Shown: positions 50,341-60,822 of the stretch, piece by piece
Numbering within the stretch: position 1 is the first letter of the stretch
Layout of the letters: each line of letters begins with the position of its first letter
NCBI GenBank assembly: GCA_001600455.1
Contig: BCKC01000010.1
Coordinates: forward strand, 750,144 to 814,143
Source: Endocalyx cinctus
Lineage: Eukaryota > Ascomycota > Sordariomycetes > Amphisphaeriales > Apiosporaceae
Direction of reading: 5' to 3'
Length of the DNA stretch: 64,000 nt
Notes under the pieces: generated by a model
Told to the model about the DNA's origin: nothing
Databases searched by the model: none
Seen by the model: only the letters and a program-made list of their open reading frames with translations
Program-made: the position numbers and the translations under genes

Positions 50341-52312
50341 ATGGCGAAGGGGAAGCTACCTTTGGGGTCATTGACCACAATGCATTCGTCAGTCACTGCT
50401 AAAAAGCAGGATTCTAAGACTGTGAAAGCCCCCAAGCCTGGTCTCGGAAACGGTCTCGGAATGACTGGCTTAAGTTCTCATCGCAACTCCAAAACAATCG
50501 CCGGCACCCAACCCTTGGCCGATTCGGATACCGACGATAGTTCCGATGCCAGTGGTAGCGACGACGATTTTGATATCGAAGCTGAACGAAAAAAGAACGC
50601 CGAGAAAATGGCAGCAAAGAAAACCCTTAACCAGAACGCGAATAAGACACAGACTAACGGCGAAAAACCATCATCCTCCGTCTCTCACACCCCTTCTAAG
50701 TCAACTCCCGCCAAAGTCAACACAAAAGCCCCACTTAAGGCCGTTAAGAGCGAACCAAGCCCAGAAGAAACTAGCACATCAAGCGATAATGAGGCTGAGA
50801 CAGAAAGCGGAAGCGGAAGTTCAAGCGAGAGCGAAAGTGAAAGCGGGGACGAAGATACTAAATCGAAAAGTGCTGGCGCAAAGGTGAACGGTACCGGTCC
50901 CGCTACCAAGAAACCGGCGCAGTCTACCGAGCGAGATACTGCCTTATCAAGTGAAGAAAGTAGCAGTGAAGAATCTGAGAATGGTGAAAGTGGCGACGAG
51001 AGTGAGAGCGAGAGCGAGACTGAGCCCGACGTGAAACGAACAAACGAAGCGCAAGTTGCTACTACTAGTACTGCTGCTGCTACTCAGAACAATGATACCA
51101 CTGCTGAATCTCAAGTGTAAGTTTTTTGTTGTTCCAATCCTTGCCTAGTATGATTTCGTCCCATCTCACTAATTTTATCTTATTTCTAGTACCCGACCAC
51201 CTTGGTTGAACAGCTCCGACTTTGTCTTGCGAAAGGCAGCTTCCGACAACCCAGGCAAAGAAGTCGCCGACTTTCTCAACAAGACCAACTTGGAAAATAG
51301 ACAAGTTTGGTACTTCACCGCCCCGGCTTCTCTACCTATCACTGTGCTTAGGGACATGGAGATTGATCCTGCCAAGGCTACTATAGGATCTCTCTTCAAT
51401 CATAACGGAGAAGAGTACGGTGCGGATATAGAGTCATATGTCACTAGTTCTCAGTTTCAGTTACTTATCCCATCTCACGCCGGCGACAAGTACTCGACTC
51501 GTAAGTAGAATCAGAGCCCAGAAGAGAGATTTGAATAACTTTTTAACTAAATCCAACTTTTAGTCAACCGTCGCATTGACCAAACTGTACATATCCGACG
51601 CATGGCCCAGGTGGGTCCCGGTGGCGATTTTAATTCTACCGCTCCCGAGAACTACGTTGCTCAACCCAAACCTATTCAGCAACAACCCCTGGGACTAAAA
51701 GCTCGCTTCACGCCCATTGGTGTTCCTACCCCGGAACTTCCGGCCTTGCCCCCTGTTCCTTCGGTCTCCCGCGTGCAGCCGCGAAGCCCCACTATGACCC
51801 CCGAACCTGTGGCGAAGGCCGCTCCAGTAACTTCGACATCTGATAGCGAATCAGATAGTGATTCGGACGAAGAGATGACGACCACGGTATCTAAGCAGCA
51901 TGCCCCCAACACCGGCCTTAAGCGAAAGCACGCTGTTGAGGAAGAAGCAAAGGAAAAGCCAGGCAAGAACTCGGCTAAACGACCGAAGACTGCGAAGACT
52001 ACGAAGCCTACCCACCCCGGAAGTTCTCAAAAGACGCCGTCCAAATCCCAATCCTCCACACTATCGCTCTCTCAAAAGCAGACCCCAATTCAGCCCCCCA
52101 CCATCGCCGCACGTATGGCGTCTATGTCGGCTGACCGAAGTGCTACTCCTCCAAACCCGGCCAGCGCCAAAAAGGAGAAATCAAAAGGCAAGTCTAAGGA
52201 GAAGTCGAAGCATAAGTCGAGCGAGGAGGCAAAAAGCATAAAACAGGAGGCTAAAATAGCCGACAGCATCAAGATGACTCCCGTTCCTCCTCCCAAGATT
52301 CCCCGCCCCTAA
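50341..52312 (+). CDS. RPA34: RNA polymerase I subunit A34.5-like protein
   Basis: Three exons, 50341-51116, 51190-51500 and 51564-52312, give 611 residues. A34.5 pairs with A49 as a TFIIF-like heterodimer on RNA polymerase I and supports elongation on rDNA in the nucleolus. The recognisable core spans about residues 260-390: a WLNSSDFVLRKA start, then VWYFTAPASLPITVLRDMEI, the strand IGSLFNHNGEEYG, and YVTSSQFQLLIPS. It is flanked by long Ser/Glu/Asp-rich stretches and a Lys-rich tail with KEKSKGKSKEKSKHKS-like repeats, as in yeast A34.5. The start is the ATG at 50341. Filamentous forms are longer than yeast (233 aa), mainly in disordered regions. Confidence 0.85.
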
Positions 52313-53072
52313 ACTCTTCATCCGACACGCGAATTGGCCCACCTAGTTTACGTTCGTCCTTTCGCCATCGCCCCCGGGACATCGAATCGAATCGAATGAC
52401 GAATATCGTCGAAATGGCCTAATTCATGACCTGGGTATTACTTCGTTAGGAAGTATAAAATTAGTGTGTACAACTTCGCGCTATCAAAGTCTGCTATTAT
52501 AAGGGGTTATGCGTTGTCTGCATGCACGGCGTTTGAAGGGTAAAATTTGTCCGGATGGTATTTACTCGTTTTCTTTTCAGATACCATATGTGAAGCGAAA
52601 CCTGGTAAGGTTTGGGTCGCTTCTCTTTTTTTCTTTCCACCTTCTTCTTTTTCCCGCATCCAACGAACGCTTGGGTTTGCCAAAAGATTTTTCCCTAATT
52701 GACATACGTAGACTTTTGAAAAAGATGGATAAATGTTCTTTCTTTCCATAGGCAAATAGTAGAGCTTTCTGAGCGGCTCTTTTACTCGACTAGAAAGTAA
52801 TCTGTAGTTAAAGTCAGTCAGTTAGGAGATAGGAATCAATGGTAATCTAATGTTTCGAGTACTCTTCGCTTCTCGTGATTAATATCGGTGTCGTGATGTT
52901 GTTGCCCTGCATACCATAATAGAGTAAATAAGACAACGCTCTCCGTTGTTTATTGGACATGACCCTTTTATTTACTATCTTAGCTGCCGGTTTCATTTTC
53001 GATAAATGAAATAGTTTATAATCTAAAAACTCAAATAAAACACGAACTTCTCTTTTTAAGCCCCCATCAAAC
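52313..53072. other. Convergent intergenic region
   Basis: 3' flanks of RPA34.5 (+) and the GH67 gene (-). No further gene recognised. Confidence 0.5.
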
Positions 53073-55664
53073 TCAATCCACCACCCCCGGCGGTAGCAAA
53101 GCAACATAATCCAAGGGAGCCGTCTCGCGACCGTTAGGCACCGTCTCCACCTTAATCACATCACCGACATTAACCTCCACATCCGTAAACGTGACGCGCG
53201 TAGCGGAATGTCCATCAATACCCCTCGTAAGCGTATACCCCAGCCTATTCTCCAAATCGCCCGTCCACTTGCCCAAAGACGCGTCGTTGAGGAACAGCTC
53301 GTACGACGCGATCCCTTCGTACAGGTCGTAATACGCGACGGCGACGTCGTAGAGATTACCTTCCTCGGCGGAGACGAGAGATTCCGGAACGACGAAAGAG
53401 GCGCTCGCCGCGGTGGAATTGTCGATCGTTTGGATCACGCGTAAACCGGACGCTACTTCGAAGGGCGTCACGGCCGTGATTTTGTACCCCGTCAACTCCA
53501 TGTCTTCGGCTTCGAACCGGTGCGGGTGGTTATTCACGCGGCCGCGCGAATCCTCGATCCCCGTGACGTTGTGATAAAATTGGTTGATCGAATCCCGCCA
53601 GACGATAGCGTGTCCGGCCTGGTACGTCAGCCGGAAAAGCATTTCCTCGTACCGCTGCGGATCCACTAGATCCTTCAGGCTCGACCAGAGGCGCGGAAAC
53701 GTCGCGACCGCGTCGGCGCCGGCGTAGTGCGCGTCGTAGAAGTGCTGGATGACGGTCTCGCCCGTACTTTTGAGCACGTGCGTCCAGGGGACGTGGTGGA
53801 ACCAAAGGAGGAGCTCGTCGGGCGTCGTCTCGGGCTGCTCGAACGCGGCCGCGACCTCGGCCGGGTACTGTCCGGCGTACCCGGTGCCGTTCCAGACGGT
53901 GCGGTCCATGCCGACGCCGAACGCGTCGGCGCGCGTCCACTGGCCCCAGGGGTTGTTGTCCATAGACTGCGGGTTGGGCCCGTAGTGAGGACCTGTTATG
54001 TCGGTTAAGGTCTGGATTCCTAGATTTCCCGTGTAGTTCTCGTACGCGGGCCACGAGAGCATGCTCATCTCCCGGATGGTTTCTATCACGGTCGGGTCGT
54101 CGCCGAAGGTCAGACGCGTCCAGTCGCGTAGCATCTCGACGCTGTCCGAGGTAGGGTCCCACGCCAGACGGCCGTACGCGTACAGGTTCGACATGGAGAG
54201 GTGGGTGCCTAGCCAGGTAGCGTTGAGGCCGACGTTAACGACGGCGGCGTACCCCGACAGGTTCTCGTGGTCGAACCTTTTCCCCGAGAGGATATCCGTG
54301 CCTACGACGGAGGGCTCGCCGTCGACTTTCAGGTCGAAATCCAGGACGGTCCGCCACAAGGGAGGGAGGTAAACGAGATGACATTGCTGCCCCAGGTACT
54401 CCTGCGAGACCTGGAGCTCGATAGCCGAAGCCGTGTTCCGCAGGTGCGCGAAGAGCGGGCTGGTCGGCTCCCTTACCTGAAAATCAATCGGTCCGTACTT
54501 GACCTGCACGACGACGTTGTCGTCGAACTTGTCGTCGAGGCCGTCGAAGAACTCGACCGCCGCCTTGGCCCGGTCGTCCTTCCACCGGCTCTCGTCCAGG
54601 TTCTGGTAGTCGTACACGAAGGCGCGAAACATGACGATGCCGCCGTGCGGCTTGGCCGCGCGCGCGAAGACGTTGGCGCCCTCGGCGAGGGTCCGATTGT
54701 ACGTCAGCGGGCCCGGCTGGCCCTCGGAGTTGGCCTTGACGAGGAAGCCCGCGAGGTCCGGGACGCTCTCGTACAGCCTGTCGGTAGTAGAATTCCACCA
54801 GGCGGCGACGGAGTTGTCGAGGGGGTCGAAGGTGGAGAGCCCCCCGAAATCTTGGGGCGACGCGAAGTTGAGCGAGATGCCGACGCGGACGCCGTACGGG
54901 CGCATGGCGTCGGCGATGCGGCCTAGACCCTGCACGTTCTCGTCCCGCAGGAGCGTCGCGTTCGCGTTCACGTTGTTCACGACGATGCCGTTGACCCGGA
55001 CCGACGCGAGTAGGCGGGCGTACTGCGCCACGCGGGTCATGTTCTGCACGACGAACCCGTCCTTGAAGAAGATGGATAGGCCGGCGTAGCCTCGCTCGAT
55101 GGTGCCGTCCATGTTGTCCCATTGGTTGACCCAGCGGATCGAAGCGCTAGGGTTCGTCGCGTAGGCTATGTCGGTGGTGAAATTGCCTTGCGCTAGCATA
55201 GATAGGTACTCGAATGCGCCGTATAGGGCGCCTCTCTCGTTCGAGCCTAGGATTTGAACTTGATTCGGCTTGATACTTAGCCAGAACCCGTCTTCTTTCA
55301 ATTCGGATGCGTCTACATCAAGGACACCCCCCGCGGCCTCGTAAGAGGAAACCGTGCCGACGACGATCTCAGTTGAATTATTATACCTCCGGCCGCGCGA
55401 GATCGTGCCATTGTTCGGTAATGAAAATGTGACGTCGAGCTTCTCGCCGAGAATCCCCTCTATGCCTTTCTGCAATTCCTGTCCGGCGGTAAATACGGGA
55501 CTCGCCTCAGTACTATTTAGGGCCACGATGCTATTCGGAACAACGGAAGTGGCTTTCACGCGAGTTTTGAGCGGGAGTCGGGCGTATCGTAACCAAGCAT
55601 TAAGTCCATCCTCTGCGGTCGCGAGACCAGCAACCGCTAGCAACCAAAGACTCCGCATCCTCAT
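53073..55664 (-). CDS. aguA: Secreted alpha-glucuronidase, GH67
   Basis: A single exon of 863 residues. The enzyme removes alpha-1,2-linked (4-O-methyl)glucuronic acid from the non-reducing end of xylo-oligosaccharides outside the cell. It completes xylan breakdown together with xylanases. A signal peptide covers about residues 1-17 (MRMRSLWLLAVAGLATA). The catalytic region contains GFLVKANSEGQPGP (Glu314, likely acid), KYGPIDFQVREP (Asp394) and SQEYLGQQCHL (Glu422). The spacing of the last two (28 residues) equals that in characterised GH67 enzymes. Many Asn-X-Ser/Thr sites suggest N-glycosylation. The conserved QWDNMDGTIERGYAG block is intact. Length is slightly above the usual roughly 840. 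The start is ATG 55664; a second ATG at 55658 is also possible. The gene is very GC-rich. Confidence 0.95.
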   Translation of the reverse strand: MRMRSLWLLAVAGLATAEDGLNAWLRYARLPLKTRVKATSVVPNSIVALNSTEASPVFTAGQELQKGIEGILGEKLDVTFSLPNNGTISRGRRYNNSTEIVVGTVSSYEAAGGVLDVDASELKEDGFWLSIKPNQVQILGSNERGALYGAFEYLSMLAQGNFTTDIAYATNPSASIRWVNQWDNMDGTIERGYAGLSIFFKDGFVVQNMTRVAQYARLLASVRVNGIVVNNVNANATLLRDENVQGLGRIADAMRPYGVRVGISLNFASPQDFGGLSTFDPLDNSVAAWWNSTTDRLYESVPDLAGFLVKANSEGQPGPLTYNRTLAEGANVFARAAKPHGGIVMFRAFVYDYQNLDESRWKDDRAKAAVEFFDGLDDKFDDNVVVQVKYGPIDFQVREPTSPLFAHLRNTASAIELQVSQEYLGQQCHLVYLPPLWRTVLDFDLKVDGEPSVVGTDILSGKRFDHENLSGYAAVVNVGLNATWLGTHLSMSNLYAYGRLAWDPTSDSVEMLRDWTRLTFGDDPTVIETIREMSMLSWPAYENYTGNLGIQTLTDITGPHYGPNPQSMDNNPWGQWTRADAFGVGMDRTVWNGTGYAGQYPAEVAAAFEQPETTPDELLLWFHHVPWTHVLKSTGETVIQHFYDAHYAGADAVATFPRLWSSLKDLVDPQRYEEMLFRLTYQAGHAIVWRDSINQFYHNVTGIEDSRGRVNNHPHRFEAEDMELTGYKITAVTPFEVASGLRVIQTIDNSTAASASFVVPESLVSAEEGNLYDVAVAYYDLYEGIASYELFLNDASLGKWTGDLENRLGYTLTRGIDGHSATRVTFTDVEVNVGDVIKVETVPNGRETAPLDYVALLPPGVVD

Positions 55665-55836
55665 CTTGACTCGTCAGCTAACAGTCGATTATCGAGAGGT
55701 CGATGAAATGTAAGGATGCTAGAGAGAAAGAGAAAGCATAACGGAATAGGTAAGTCACAACGGACGCGGGTCTCCCACGTTTATACATTGTTGATCATTA
55801 ATTTATTTATCCCCTCAATACATCCCCATCCCCATC

Positions 55837-56168
55837 CCCCACAGTTTAAGCCCCCCTCTCCCGACCTCATTTGGAGAAGGGGAAAGAAAAGTAGGGTTGG
55901 ACAAAGAGAGAAAGCGAGAGAAAAGGGCAAAAGACAAGGGTAACATCCATCTATGCAACCGCATTTCCCCCATATTTGCTTTTCCAAGATCCAAGCGTTT
56001 CCCCACAACGACAAGGAAATGAGGTCCCAAATTAGGCTAAAAGGTGAAGAAATCCCCACGGGCGTCGTGGATCGGAACTTGGAGAATGCAATAGGCGACG
56101 GTCTGTTATTCGTGCATATTCTCGGCTCATTATGAAGCGATGTTACCCCATAATTTTTGCGTCCCCAC
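55837..56168 (-). promoter_or_regulatory. Cluster of CreA-type GTGGGG sites
   Basis: Four copies read GTGGGG on the gene strand (plus-strand CCCCAC at 55837, 56001, 56054 and 56163). This fits the SYGGRG carbon-catabolite repressor consensus. Close spacing upstream of a xylan-degrading gene suggests glucose repression; this is inferred. Confidence 0.55.
56035..56041 (+). promoter_or_regulatory. XlnR/Xyr1-type GGCTAAA site
   Basis: A perfect GGCTAAA, about 371 bases upstream of the GH67 start codon. A second partial GGCTAG lies at 56543-56548. XlnR-family activators bind this sequence in xylanolytic promoters. Confidence 0.6.
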
Positions 56169-56596
56169 ATTCCCGGGTTTGCGCTGAAATCGAGCGAATA
56201 AATTGAGATGAAAGCTCCCAAAATCTCGTCTGTGAAGATGAAATGGGAAAGATTTGGGGTAAAACTGGAGAGTATATGTGTACTATCCCAAAGTGAGTAT
56301 ATCCATTAACTATTTAATCTTCACAAGAAGTCTCGCCAAGTCTCCAATTTTCTACTTGATCCTTATAAGTCTTTTCTCACTTGCCTAACCGTTTCTTACG
56401 ACCTTCAATGACAAGATCGCTTCCGATGGGTTAAAAGGTGACGAATTAAAACGGGGAAAAGAGGTTCAATTATCCAGAGTGAATCTTGGCCCTGTCTTGT
56501 ATAGCCTTGAAAGAGTCGCATCTCTCTCCGATCCAGGTATGAGGCTAGAAAACAGTCCTACATACTTGAAAACCATTGCTTCTCATTCAGTCGTGA

Positions 56597-59410
56597 TCAC
56601 ATATCCGTAGCCGACTCGACCCAGTTTCGCCAATCCAAGCCTTCTTCATCCAAATCCATGTTAAAACCAGCGGTCGCGTCTATCTCAGCGTTACCGATAA
56701 AGGCGTCATCCGGAGTGGCATTGGCAAGCAACCAGTTATAAGCGTTCGGATCGGTACTATCAAAATCCATAGAGTTTGAGGGAAACACGGAATATGGCGC
56801 GGACCCGTCGTACTGTTGCGTCCCAATCAGCGGAGGTTGATTTATAACCTGTGGTGTTCCCGTAGAACCTGGTGGTGCGACATTCTCTAAATGACTAGTC
56901 CTATTGATATGAGTCGATGATGGATAAGGAGTGTTAAAAGTGGGAAATGGCACTGCATTGCTGCCTTGATATCCGTACGAGGAGGTGGGTACAGGCTGGA
57001 ACTGGGTGGCCGTAGGATCTTGAGGTAACAACGGCATTATAGGATCCCCTTCTTTGAGACTGTCTGATACCTCTGCATTATTCGACGCGGTATTAGTTAT
57101 GAGGCCTCGCCATCTCTCTCGAAAGGTCTCGGCATTTTGCTCGGCCGTTAAGGAACCCACGCTTCCTGGTAGAGGAAGTTTTCGGTCTTCGGCCTCGATT
57201 TGCTGGGCAGCCCAAGGATCACCACGTAACCTTTCGAGTTCGCTAGCGCGATGTTTGAAGGCTTTCGATATCAATCTTCTCAAGGGGATCCATATGCGCA
57301 GACCCTTATTCCTATGGGCCTCAGCCGGAATCAAGAAAGGACTGTGAAGGGCGACCCAAGCTCTCTCCACCGTAGGCGACCACGGACGACGGGATATATC
57401 TAGTAGTATGTAGATCACGGAGTGCCAGTGGGTATATGTCTGGAAAATCCAACGTAGGTGCTTGCAAGATAGCTCACTATTAAGAGCATGGTTAAACTCG
57501 GCGGTTTCAATCGCAGCTACCATTAGTTTTTCTTTGATAGTTTGGGAAACCTTTTCATCGGGGGACGAAAAGAGCATGGGAAGGTGAGTGAGAAGCGTCA
57601 TTTTCGCCATCGTGAGGCGCACCACGACTTCTCCTGCCCAGTTCATCATGACGTCCCCTCTTCGAGAGGCGTATCGTAGATAACCCTGCTCAAATTTCTC
57701 ATATATCTCGTTCAAGAGACGAGCCTGCTCCTCCATCTTGTTAGGTACGTCATTCGTATTCAGCGCTATCATTCGCCTCGTCACATCAGATATTCGGGCC
57801 CAGACGATCGGCAAGCTCATATCGGTTAGCCCTTCACGCTCCTCGGGGGCTGTTTTACTCTCGGGATCGATATCGACGTCGTTGATATTTAGGGGCAACT
57901 TTGTATCAAAACTGCCCTGCGCGATGGTGAGTTCGGCGCCCTGGTCCTCCGACGACCTTATGTCGAGCATGCACACCATCCACCAGATCCGTCTCCGCAT
58001 TTCTACTTCGAAGGGAGTGAAGTGGCTAAAATGGGATCCGTCTCGATGCAGTCCCAACGCATGCGCCATGCGAACGGCTAATCCGGTCATCATCCAGACG
58101 TATCTAGGGTTGTCGTGTCGCCGGGCAAGAAAGAGAAAAATGCCGAATGCCTGTAGAAGAGTCAAATCTGAAACATTCAAAAAATCAGCTTTCGCAAGAG
58201 CGTGTTCTAGCCCAAGTCGATACTTGAGATTGAGCTCGGCCTTGGGGACACCGAAATTTGTTATGACCTATGTGTAAAATTCTTGTTAGTACATTGGGTT
58301 GATCTTTTTTTTTTTTTTTTTACAGGTCAAGTAACAGGGATAGAAAATTCTTACATCGTCATCTTCCATAGATGTGACAGCACCATAATAAATAGAGAAC
58401 ATCAAGGCCTCGTTAGCAGGCGACAGGCTTGACGCATCCCTGCCTCGCATACTTTGCACCATCTTGTTCAGCGTCGGCAAATGAACCATCTGGCCCAGCT
58501 GATTGACATGGGTGGAAAATGTATCCACCAGAAAGAGAACTTGCGACGGAAGCGGTTGAAACTGACGGGAATCCGGGCTCGACGGATTAAGATTATGCTT
58601 AAATAGAAACGCATTACGGTCTGAGGGTGCTCGATCTAGCTCGTAGGTAGACTGCGATTGTCCCGGCGAGGATTCGTTCTCTTCTGACGTATCTGAATCT
58701 TCACCAGGGAGGCCACCCGCTTCCATTTTGAGGCCATCGAGCTGCGTAGCAAGTTAATCACAGTGTTCTTAATAAAAGTCCGTTCATTCCAGGTGACCTA
58801 ACCGTACCTCATCATTTACGCGTGACCAAAACCCAGTGCTTACGTATCCGGTACGGTGATTATCATTAATGACCATACGGCCGAAGTTCTTCTGAATACT
58901 CCCAACCGCGGCAGGAGAGGATCCATCTGTCTGGTGACTACCGGCTTCACCAGTCGAATTGCTAGGAGAGCCCGCGGGAGTGCCCACGTTGGATAGGGCT
59001 GCAGTCGCATGAGCATGTTCCAGCTGACCACTCAAATCTTTCACGAGATTTTCCAGAGTGCGTAGTCTTTCCATGACTTGACTCACTCCCGGGTCGGCAG
59101 GCTGAGTGGGTTTGGAGGAAACGCCCTCATTACCGGCCGAGTTGGCGGTAATGCGTTCGAGCCTCCGAGCCCATCGCGGAGGTCGATCATTGGAGGGGAA
59201 GATGCAAGGGATATTGGCCTTCCGGCAATTGGAACAAGGAGATTCTTTATTACAACGAACTTTCCGAGATCTGCAAACTACGCAGCTGCGAAGTTTGACC
59301 GAAGATGCAGAGGCATTGGCGCTAGCGTTAGCCCCGGCGGCTGACGACCTCGCGTTTTTCTCGGCCTCCTCCCCTGCTTTCTCCCCGCCAGAAGTAGGGA
59401 CCTGGGACAT
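56597..59410 (-). CDS. Zn2Cys6 fungal transcription factor with fungal_trans domain
   Basis: Three exons, 58808-59410, 58355-58741 and 56597-58267, all in phase 0, give 886 residues. The zinc cluster is at residues 43-69 with spacing C-X2-C-X6-C-X5-C-X2-C-X6-C (CVVCRSRKVRCNKESPCSNC at its start). A leucine-rich coiled stretch (VMERLRTLENLVKDLSGQLE) follows and may dimerise. The middle region from exon 3 has the fungal-specific regulatory pattern, with ARRHDNPRYVWMMTGLAVRM and HALGLHRDG, then EVEMRRRIWWMVCMLD. The C-terminus is Asp/Asn-rich and could activate. Targets are unknown. It sits upstream of and in tandem with the xylan enzyme gene, which is suggestive but not proof. It is not XlnR, whose cluster and length differ. 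Intron 2 contains a 17-base homopolymer. Confidence 0.9.
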
Positions 59411-60075
59411 TGAAGGATCGATAAGATGTAATAATTAGAGTGTAACTATCAAGAAAATGTCTTATAATAATGCACATAGATTACATAAATTGATATTAAT
59501 GATATTTAATGATTAGATATTTAGTTATAGAGGTGTTCTTACAGAACTGAGTCAGAATATTCGGAATAATCCAAAGAGCTGAAAAGAGGCAGCAATCTCT
59601 CTAGGTTAGCGTAAATGAGAAAAGATTATGCAAACTAACTTAAATAGGTTAGCGCATTAACAATTCTTTCTATCGAGTATTCTACGCTAAAAATAGTTAC
59701 AAATGAGGTAAGTGCAGACCAAATAAGCATCCGAAAAACACGCGAGACTGAGACGAGTCAGCGACGAGGTACGATACACCGATACGCCGATACACCAACG
59801 TATTATTCGACGGATTAGTGTGTAACAATAGTGTAAATTATGATGGATCACGTTGGCCTCAATATTCTTAATTTAATGCGTTACCACGATGAAATGAAGC
59901 ATAAATACATTACCGTCGCCCAGCTTTAATTATTGAGATGAAAGAATCATTATCAAACACACAAACCAATTTAACTTGAACAACACAATCATACAATCTT
60001 ATTGTATTTCATCTTGATATATTCATATTATCAATCTTGAGATTAAAAAAAATTACAACAACATAAATCATTACC
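59411..60075. other. Divergent promoter region
   Basis: 665 bases between the Zn2Cys6 gene (-) and the NAD(P)-binding gene (+), AT-rich; both promoters must lie here. No recognised motif. Confidence 0.5.
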
Positions 60076-60822
60076 ATGTCATCTCAATCAGAAACCGTCG
60101 CATTTATCGGCGCTAGCACCGGAATCGGCTTAGCGACCCTCAAGAAAACCCTATCAACCGGTCGGAAATGCATCGCTCTCTGCCGCAAGCCCGAGAAGCT
60201 CACATCGAAGCTTCCTCTGGAACAGAACCCGAACCTCACCGTCGTAGAAGGCAACGCGCACGACCCGGCCGCCGTATCGCGCATCCTGCTGAAGACGGGC
60301 GAGCCCCACCGGCTCGTCGACGTCGTCGTGACCACCATCGGGGCCATGCCGGTGATGCAAGGCCTCAGCGTGACGACCGACGACCCGGACGTGTGCAAGA
60401 AGGGTATGACGGCTCTACTCGAAGCCCTGACGACCCTACGCCGAGACGCCGGAGCGACGGGCCGGCCGCGGATCCTCGCGTGCAGCACGACGAGCACGTC
60501 GCGCTTCGGCCGGGATATACCCGCGCTCATGATCCCCGTGTACGGCCTGTTCGTGAAGGTCCCCGCGGCCGACAAGATCGTGATGGAGGACCGGCTGGTC
60601 GCGAGCGGCGAGGAGTTCACCGTCTTCCGGCCGAGCCATCTGACCGACGGCGAGTCCGCCAAGGCGATCCGCGTCGGCCTCGAGGACCCGAGCGCCGGCG
60701 TCGAGGTCAAAGTCGTCGGTTACACGATCAGCCGGGAGGATTGCGGGAGGTGGGTCGCGGAGAACTTGATCTTCTCCTGGGACGCGAAGTACCAGAAGAA
60801 GAATGTTACCCTTACGTATTAA
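60076..60822 (+). CDS. NAD(P)-binding Rossmann protein (atypical SDR / NmrA-like)
   Basis: A single exon of 248 residues starting in an A-rich context (ACCATGTC). The N-terminal TVAFIGASTGIGLATLKKTL (glycine motif at about 12-18) is a dinucleotide-binding loop. RPRILACSTTSTSRFGRDIP is the strand that follows. EFTVFRPSHLTDGE is characteristic of atypical short-chain proteins that bind NAD(P)H. The classical YxxxK catalytic pair is not evident, so it may be a sensor or reductase of unknown substrate. It is divergent from the Zn2Cys6 factor and could be a target of it (inference). GC content is much higher than in the flanks. Confidence 0.8.
   Translation: MSSQSETVAFIGASTGIGLATLKKTLSTGRKCIALCRKPEKLTSKLPLEQNPNLTVVEGNAHDPAAVSRILLKTGEPHRLVDVVVTTIGAMPVMQGLSVTTDDPDVCKKGMTALLEALTTLRRDAGATGRPRILACSTTSTSRFGRDIPALMIPVYGLFVKVPAADKIVMEDRLVASGEEFTVFRPSHLTDGESAKAIRVGLEDPSAGVEVKVVGYTISREDCGRWVAENLIFSWDAKYQKKNVTLTY

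Larger units (their letters stand above)
55665..56596. other. GH67 promoter region and 3' flank of the regulator gene
   Basis: 932 bases between the GH67 start and the stop of the upstream minus-strand transcription factor. No coding exon is supported. It contains XlnR-type and CreA-type sites listed separately. Confidence 0.6.
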
